47,857 nucleotides of DNA from Afipia sp. 64-13 (GTDB taxonomy: Bacteria > Pseudomonadota > Alphaproteobacteria > Rhizobiales > Xanthobacteraceae), in NCBI GenBank assembly GCA_001897755.1, contig MKUJ01000019.1, positions 3,437-51,293 of the forward strand. The letters run 5' to 3'. Below the pieces are notes generated by a model. It was not told the origin of the DNA and did no database searches. It saw only the letters and a program-made list of their open reading frames with translations. Shown piece by piece: positions 43,174-47,857 of the stretch; within the stretch, counting starts at the first letter, position 1, and every line of letters begins with the position of its first letter. Both the position numbers and the translations under genes were made by a program.

Positions 43174-43854
43174 ATGCACGGAAAGGTCATCGCCATCACC
43201 GGGGCTTCGGGCGCGCTCGGTAAAGTTGTCGTCGAAGCGGCGGCGGCGCAGGGCGCGAAGATCGCGACGATCGATCACGCACCTTCAAACGCAGCACCTT
43301 CGCCGGACCGCACCGATATCGGCGGCATCGATCTTACCGATGCAACGCAGGCGCAGCAGGCGATCGACGCGGCGGCGGCCTGTTTCGGCAGGCTCGATGC
43401 GCTGATCAACATCGCCGGAGCGTTCTCTTTCCAGACCATCGCGGACGGCGACGCCGCGACATGGGAGCGGCTGTATCGCATCAACACGCTGACGGCGCTG
43501 CACGCCTCGCGCGCGGCGATTCCGCATCTCGCCGCATCGAACGCAGGACGCATCGTCAATATCGGCGCGCTCGGCGCATTGCAGGCGGGCTCCGGCATGG
43601 GCCCCTACGCCGCGTCGAAATCCGGCGTGCACAAGCTCACGGAATCGCTCGCGGCCGAACTGAAGGGCAAGGTCACGGTCAACGCGGTGCTGCCTTCCAC
43701 CATCGACACGCCCGCCAACCGCCGCGACATGCCGGATGCGGACTTCGCGGCATGGGTGACTCCGATGGAACTCGCCAACGTCATTTTGTTCCTGGCGAGC
43801 GATCAGGCCAGCGCCGTCACCGGCGCCCTGATCCCGGTGAAAGGCCGGGTCTGA
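43174..43854 (+). CDS. short-chain dehydrogenase/reductase
   Basis: 226 residues, classical SDR: cofactor loop TGASGALGK, NIAGAF in place of NNAG, and the catalytic YAASKSG (Tyr and Lys). The compact size, VTGALIPVKGRV end and lack of partners leave the substrate open. Native chromosomal context, alone between the DUF2778 gene and a zinc-ribbon protein. Confidence 0.92.
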   Translation: MHGKVIAITGASGALGKVVVEAAAAQGAKIATIDHAPSNAAPSPDRTDIGGIDLTDATQAQQAIDAAAACFGRLDALINIAGAFSFQTIADGDAATWERLYRINTLTALHASRAAIPHLAASNAGRIVNIGALGALQAGSGMGPYAASKSGVHKLTESLAAELKGKVTVNAVLPSTIDTPANRRDMPDADFAAWVTPMELANVILFLASDQASAVTGALIPVKGRV

Positions 43855-43992
43855 ACCATAATTAACTGTGTATTAACTCCACCTTTCCTGTCACGAAGCG
43901 CCGGATCCGGGCCGCGCGGCGGTAAACTGCCGCCAGTACGGATCGACTCGCGCGCGGTAACGGCGTGGGCATCCGCCGTCAGGAGAGTTCAG

Positions 43993-44241
43993 ATGCTCGC
44001 AAACGTTCCGCTCCGGGACGCCCGGCCCGCGATCGTCGTGTGTCCGACCTGCACGCGCCACCTGATGGAGATCAGGGACGTGCGCTGGGCGACCACCAAG
44101 CTCGAATTCATCTACGAATGCACCGGCTGCGGCGCGGAACACAACCGCGAGATCGCCGGCAGCGAGGAAATCGTCACCACCTTCACCTCGCGCGCATCGG
44201 CATTGCTGCGCGATCTGGAAATCTTCAGCCTGCAATCCTGA
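43993..44241 (+). CDS. 82-residue zinc-ribbon protein
   Basis: Contains CPTC near the N-terminus and CTGC 30 residues later (IYECTGCGAEHNREI), a two-knuckle zinc ribbon. GGAGAG 7 nt before ATG supports the start. The family is small and rhizobial-type with no known role. Possibly nucleic-acid binding. Confidence 0.75.
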   Translation: MLANVPLRDARPAIVVCPTCTRHLMEIRDVRWATTKLEFIYECTGCGAEHNREIAGSEEIVTTFTSRASALLRDLEIFSLQS

Positions 44242-44302
44242 GCAGGAACCGCGAGGATCGCATCGCGTTGGATCGGTGATCCTTGTCGAGGCGTTTCTTG
44301 CC

Positions 44303-44839
44303 ATGCCAGCCGCAGCCAGGTCTGATCTACACGATCCGGTCGAGCCTCTCGCCTTCGTCTTTCACGACGACGGTCTGGTGCCGAACAATCCGCTGCCGCT
44401 TCTGATCTATCGCAGCGCAGTCGTGGTCGATAACCCTCATCCGGAGAAAACCATCGAGGGACTGTTCGGCGCCAATGGCTGGGGCCAGATGTGGCGCGAC
44501 GGCGTCTATGACTATCTGCACTATCATTCCACTGTGCACGAAGCGCTCGGTGTGGCGCACGGCAAGGCACGCGTGCGCTTCGGCGGCGACAAGGGCCGCG
44601 AGTTCGAACTGTTCGCCGGCGATGTGGTGATCCTGCCGGCCGGCACCGGACATCAATGCATCTGGGCCGACGACGATTTCGTCGTGATCGGCGCCTACCC
44701 GCCGGGTCCGAAGATGGAGATCACGCTGCCGACGCCGGACAATCACGCCGCGGCACTGGAGAGCATTCCGAAGGTCGAGAATCCGACAACCGATCCAATC
44801 TATGGAGAGGACGGTCCGCTGATCAGGCACTGGAGCTAG
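44303..44839 (+). CDS. cupin-domain protein
   Basis: 178 residues from ATG 44303. Cupin motif 1 is visible as YDYLHYHSTVHEALGVAHGKARVRFGG and motif 2 as GDVVILPAGTGHQCI, giving the metal-ligand His set. Resembles the YjlB-like cupins (EPLAFVFHDDGLVPNNPLPLLIY at the start). Enzymatic activity, if any, is unknown. Single gene followed by intergenic repeats. Confidence 0.87.
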   Translation: MPAAARSDLHDPVEPLAFVFHDDGLVPNNPLPLLIYRSAVVVDNPHPEKTIEGLFGANGWGQMWRDGVYDYLHYHSTVHEALGVAHGKARVRFGGDKGREFELFAGDVVILPAGTGHQCIWADDDFVVIGAYPPGPKMEITLPTPDNHAAALESIPKVENPTTDPIYGEDGPLIRHWS

Positions 44840-44852
44840 AAAAGCTCCATCG

Positions 44853-44937
44853 CGTCATTGCGAGCGAAGCGAAGCAATCCAGCATCAATATAATCAAAAC
44901 TGGATTGCGGCGTCGGCTGCGCCTCCTCGCAATGACG
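44853..44937. repeat. palindromic CGTCATTGCGAG repeat
   Basis: About 85-bp imperfect palindrome starting CGTCATTGCGAGCG and ending CCTCGCAATGACG, with inner arms AAGCAATCCAG and CTGGATTGC. It is a REP-like intergenic element common in Bradyrhizobium-related chromosomes, here between convergent genes. Confidence 0.8.
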
Positions 44938-44980
44938 GATAGGTTGCCATCGCGATTAGCGACATAGAGGCAGCAAACGC

Positions 44981-45105
44981 CGTCATGCCCGACCTTGTGC
45001 GGGGCATCCACGTCTTTCTTTGTTCGCTGAAACTTTCAAGGCGTGGATGGCCGGGTCAAAAGGGCGTTCACGCCCGTCTTCGAGGGGCTATGCCCGGCCA
45101 TGACG
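44981..45105. repeat. second palindromic intergenic repeat
   Basis: Outer arms CGTCATGCCCG and CGGCCATGACG with inner GGCATCCACG and CGTGGATGGCC form a 125-bp imperfect palindrome of another REP-like family. With the previous repeat it fills the roughly 290-bp gap, in which no gene is seen. Confidence 0.75.
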
Positions 45106-45132
45106 AATAATACGCTTTGATCACACCCCCGC

Positions 45133-46326
45133 CTACCGCTCCGCGTCGGAGGTCTTCTTTTCGGCACTGCCTTTGGACTCCCGGCCCGCGACGCGAACCT
45201 GATCACCATCCACGATGCCGTCGAGCGGCGTGACGACGATGGTGTCGTGCGGCGACAGGCCGGTCGCGATCTCGATCTCGCGGCCGAGGTCGCGCGCGAT
45301 CGTCACCGTCTTGAAGCGGATGCGATCGTTGTCATCCACGGTCGCGACGCTGAGCCCGCTTTTGTTGAACACCAGCGCGCCGGCCGGAATCGACAGCGGC
45401 GCGGCATCGCCCGACAGCTTGAGCTGGACATTGGCGAACGCGCCGGGCCGCAACTCGCCGCCGGAATTGTCCAGCGCAAGCTGCATCCGCGTGGTGCCGG
45501 TCGAGATATCGACCGCCTGCGCCGAACTCTCCACCGTCGCCACAAACCGGCGGCCGGGATATTCCGGCACCGAGATATTGGCCTCGGAGCCGGTGCGGAT
45601 CGCGGCGAGATAGCTCTGCGGCACGCTGACATAGACACGCAGCTTCTGCATGTCGGCGATCACGAACATCGCCGGACCCGAGCCGCCGCCGCCACTGATC
45701 AGCGCGCCGACATCGGTGTTGCGCTCGATCACGATGCCGTCGAACGGCGCTTCGACACGCTTGTAGCCGGTCAGCGCCTGAAGGCGATCAACATTGGCCT
45801 GCATCGCCTTGACCTGCGCTTCCTTGCTGGCGAGGTCCGCCGAGCGCTCGTCAATCTCCTGCTGCGAGACGAAGTTGGACGACAGCAATGTCTGGCGACG
45901 CTTCAACGTGGCGGCAGACAATTTCGCCGCCGCCTGCGCATTGGCGAGATCGGCGCGCGCCTGCAACAATTGCTGGTCGAGGTCCGGCGCCTCGATCTCG
46001 GCAAGCAGATCGCCGGACTTTACCTTCGCGCCGATATCGACGTTCCAGCTCTTCAGGTAACCGCTGACACGCGCATAGATCGGTGCGCGCGAATAGGCCT
46101 CGATGCGGCCCGGCAGCGTGATGGTGGCGCCGACCGGCTTGGTGTTGGGTTTGCCGACGGCCACGCTCGGCACCGCCTGCGCATCGGTCCACGCCCGCAG
46201 CTTGGCATCGCTGTTCTCGCGCGCGACAATGCCGAACACGACGACAAGCACGATCACCACGCCGGCGATCAGGCCGGCGAGCCGCAGCTTGCGGACGGAA
46301 ACGTGCTTTGGCTGCTCAGACGGCAT
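45133..46326 (-). CDS. RND efflux periplasmic adaptor subunit
   Basis: 397 residues from ATG 46326; homology starts there, not at the longer frame. A single N-terminal membrane anchor (LAGLIAGVVIVLVVVFG) is followed by a lipoyl/barrel region (APIYARVSGYLKSWNVDIGAKVKSGDLLAEIEAPDLD), a helical hairpin of about 60 residues (QLLQARADLANAQAAAKLS), and YKRVEAPFDGIVIERNTDVG. It would link the RND pump encoded immediately upstream to an outer-membrane channel. The 11-bp overlap with the permease gene shows one operon. Different from the CzcB-like fragment at the left edge. Confidence 0.92.
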   Translation of the reverse strand: MPSEQPKHVSVRKLRLAGLIAGVVIVLVVVFGIVARENSDAKLRAWTDAQAVPSVAVGKPNTKPVGATITLPGRIEAYSRAPIYARVSGYLKSWNVDIGAKVKSGDLLAEIEAPDLDQQLLQARADLANAQAAAKLSAATLKRRQTLLSSNFVSQQEIDERSADLASKEAQVKAMQANVDRLQALTGYKRVEAPFDGIVIERNTDVGALISGGGGSGPAMFVIADMQKLRVYVSVPQSYLAAIRTGSEANISVPEYPGRRFVATVESSAQAVDISTGTTRMQLALDNSGGELRPGAFANVQLKLSGDAAPLSIPAGALVFNKSGLSVATVDDNDRIRFKTVTIARDLGREIEIATGLSPHDTIVVTPLDGIVDGDQVRVAGRESKGSAEKKTSDAER

Positions 46327-47857
46327 GCGAAGGCTCCAATGGCGGATGAGACGAGGACGAGGCCACACCCGGCGCGTGCTTACGATGCAGCATGCTGAAC
46401 ACGACCGGCACAAAGATCAATGTCGCGGCGGTAGCAAAAATCAGGCCGCCGACCACGGCGCGGCCGAGCGGCGCATTCTGCTCGCCGCCCTCGCCGAGGC
46501 CGAACGCCATCGGCGCCATGCCGATGATCATGGCGAGCGCGGTCATCAGCACCGGACGGCAGCGCACGAAACCGGCTTCCAGCGCCGCCTGCACCGGATC
46601 GCCACTGATATCGAGTTGCTCGCGCGCGAAAGCAATGACCAGCACGCTGTTGGCGGTGGCGACGCCCATGCACATGATCGCGCCGGTGAGCGCCGGCACG
46701 GACAGCGTCGTTCCGGTGATGAACAGCATCCAGACGATGCCGGCCAGCGCCGCCGGCAGCGCCGAGATGATCACCAGCGGGTCCGTCCACGACTGGAAGT
46801 TCACCACGATCAGCAGATAGATCAGCACGATCGCGCCCATCAGACCGAACAGCAGGCCGGAGAACGCGCTGTTCATGGTCTCCACCTGCCCCGACAGCAC
46901 CACCGTGCTGCCGCGCGGCACATCCTTCACGGTCTCGTCCAGCACCTTGCGGATGTCGGCGGCCACCGCGCCGAGATCGCGGCCCTGCGGGGTTGCGAAA
47001 ATCTGGATCAGCGACTGGATGTCATGCTGCGACACCACCGCGTTGGTAGTCATGCGCTTGATGTCGGCGATGCCGCCGAGCAGCGGCAGGCTCGGCGCGC
47101 CCGCGGCGTTGATCTGCACCGTCTGCAGCTTGCTCAGCGAATCCATCTGGTATTGCGGCGTCTGCATCACGACGGAATAGGACACGCCGTTGGCCGGATT
47201 GAGGAAGAAGGTCGGCGCGACCTGCGACGAGCCCGCGAGATTGACGACCAGGCTATTGACCACGTCGCGCTCGGTAACGCCGAGATACTGCGCGCGGGTG
47301 CGATCGACATCGACGTTGAAGCCCGGCGCGTTCGGCGACTGCTGGATGCGCGCGTCGGCCACGCCCGGAATCCGGCGCAGCCGCCGCAACAGGTCGTTGG
47401 CATAGGCGTAGTTGGCCTGAATGTTGGCGCCGCGAATCTGCAGGTCGATCGGCGCAGGCGAGCCGAAATTCAAAATCTGGCTGACGATGTCGGCCGGCAG
47501 GAACGCAAACGACACGCCGGGAAACGCGCGCGGCAGTTCCTCGCGCAGTGCCTGGACGTATTCCTCGGTCGGCCGATGGTTCTCACGCAGCTTGATCTGG
47601 ATGTCGCCGTCCTGCGTGCCGATCACGCCGGTGTTGTTGTAGGTCATGTTGATGCCGCTATAAGGGATGCCGATGTTGTCGGTCATCGTCTCGAGATCGG
47701 CGGCGGGAATGATGCGGCGGATGACTTTCTGGATGTCGGCGAGCTGGTTGGCGGTCTCCTCGACGCGGGTGCCGACCTGGGTGCGGACATGCATCAGGAT
47801 CTGGCCGCTGTCCACCGAGGGGAAGAAGTTGCGCCCGAGAAACGGCACCAGCAGGAA
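46316..47857 (-). CDS. RND efflux permease, 5'-incomplete at the window edge
   Basis: C-terminal 513 residues of an AcrB/MdtB-class RND transporter; the frame is open to the last base. Recognisable parts are the second periplasmic loop (NIGIPYSGINMTYNNTG), FPGVSFAFLPADIVSQILNFGSPAPIDLQIRG, and TM11-12 with GMAPMAFGLGEGGEQNAPLGRAVVGGL. More like multidrug or HAE pumps than the heavy-metal CzcA at the left end. Substrate unknown; the outer-membrane partner is not in view. Confidence 0.9.
   Translation of the reverse strand, partial: FLLVPFLGRNFFPSVDSGQILMHVRTQVGTRVEETANQLADIQKVIRRIIPAADLETMTDNIGIPYSGINMTYNNTGVIGTQDGDIQIKLRENHRPTEEYVQALREELPRAFPGVSFAFLPADIVSQILNFGSPAPIDLQIRGANIQANYAYANDLLRRLRRIPGVADARIQQSPNAPGFNVDVDRTRAQYLGVTERDVVNSLVVNLAGSSQVAPTFFLNPANGVSYSVVMQTPQYQMDSLSKLQTVQINAAGAPSLPLLGGIADIKRMTTNAVVSQHDIQSLIQIFATPQGRDLGAVAADIRKVLDETVKDVPRGSTVVLSGQVETMNSAFSGLLFGLMGAIVLIYLLIVVNFQSWTDPLVIISALPAALAGIVWMLFITGTTLSVPALTGAIMCMGVATANSVLVIAFAREQLDISGDPVQAALEAGFVRCRPVLMTALAMIIGMAPMAFGLGEGGEQNAPLGRAVVGGLIFATAATLIFVPVVFSMLHRKHAPGVASSSSHPPLEPSHAV

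Overview
The window looks like an alphaproteobacterial chromosome of the Bradyrhizobium/Afipia/Rhodopseudomonas kind. The basis is the GC-rich codon use of the right flank, its typical small genes (PsiF-repeat, DUF2778, a 49-residue DUF-type protein) and the palindromic CGTCATTGCGAG-type intergenic repeats at 44.85-45.1 kb. This assignment is by eye, not by search.

Layout. (1) 1-12.0 kb: a metal/oxyanion resistance block, all on the plus strand. It holds a CzcBA-like RND efflux pair, a periplasmic companion, an MFS exporter with a His-rich tail, a Cys-rich four-helix copper-binding-type protein, a chromate locus (rhodanese-ChrB fusion, SOD/ChrC, DUF1259, ChrA) and two exported proteins. (2) 12.3-13.7 kb: a lone minus-strand STAND-like ATPase with three 15-bp direct repeats at its start. 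(3) 13.9-23.54 kb: the core of a Tn7-like transposon (element 1). Its order is tnsA-like, DUF6634-like, soluble FtsH-like AAA+ metalloprotease, small ORFs, a second TnsA-like gene, tnsB, tnsC, tniQ, terminator, and a terminal repeat array ending in ACA. The TnsA next to TnsB appears to have lost all three nuclease residues. (4) 23.6-34.0 kb: a defence island with an Mrr-like nuclease, a ParD/zeta toxin-antitoxin module with a truncated toxin, an Rpn-type nuclease, a TPR-GreA/B-C-PIN protein apparently joined to an upstream adaptor by a -1 frameshift signal, and a complete SPARTA system (TIR-APAZ plus short Argonaute). (5) 34.1-39.15 kb: a decayed second Tn7-like core of a different family (element 2). 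Its 5'-truncated tnsB is fused into a broken small gene, followed by tnsC, tniQ and its own terminal repeat array. (6) 39.15-47.86 kb: ordinary chromosome ending in a second, different RND efflux pair.

How it fits together. Both transposon cores end immediately after tniQ (terminator, then four spaced TnsB-type sites, then the end). The cargo of each should therefore lie to the left of the core. For element 1 this makes the metal-resistance block and the ATPase the likely cargo, with the far end outside the window. A second, weaker end of the element-1 type faces right at 25.795 kb, so the SPARTA/TPR-PIN/Rpn block may itself have been carried by a related element whose other parts are gone.

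Most novel candidates: (a) a Tn7-like element with nuclease-dead TnsA paralogues and a built-in FtsH-like protease, which suggests replicative transposition with active transpososome disassembly; (b) a slippery G GGA AAA heptamer directly before a UAG stop with an 8-bp stem 5 nt downstream, linking an adaptor to a TPR-PIN effector. No CRISPR array, rRNA or tRNA was seen.
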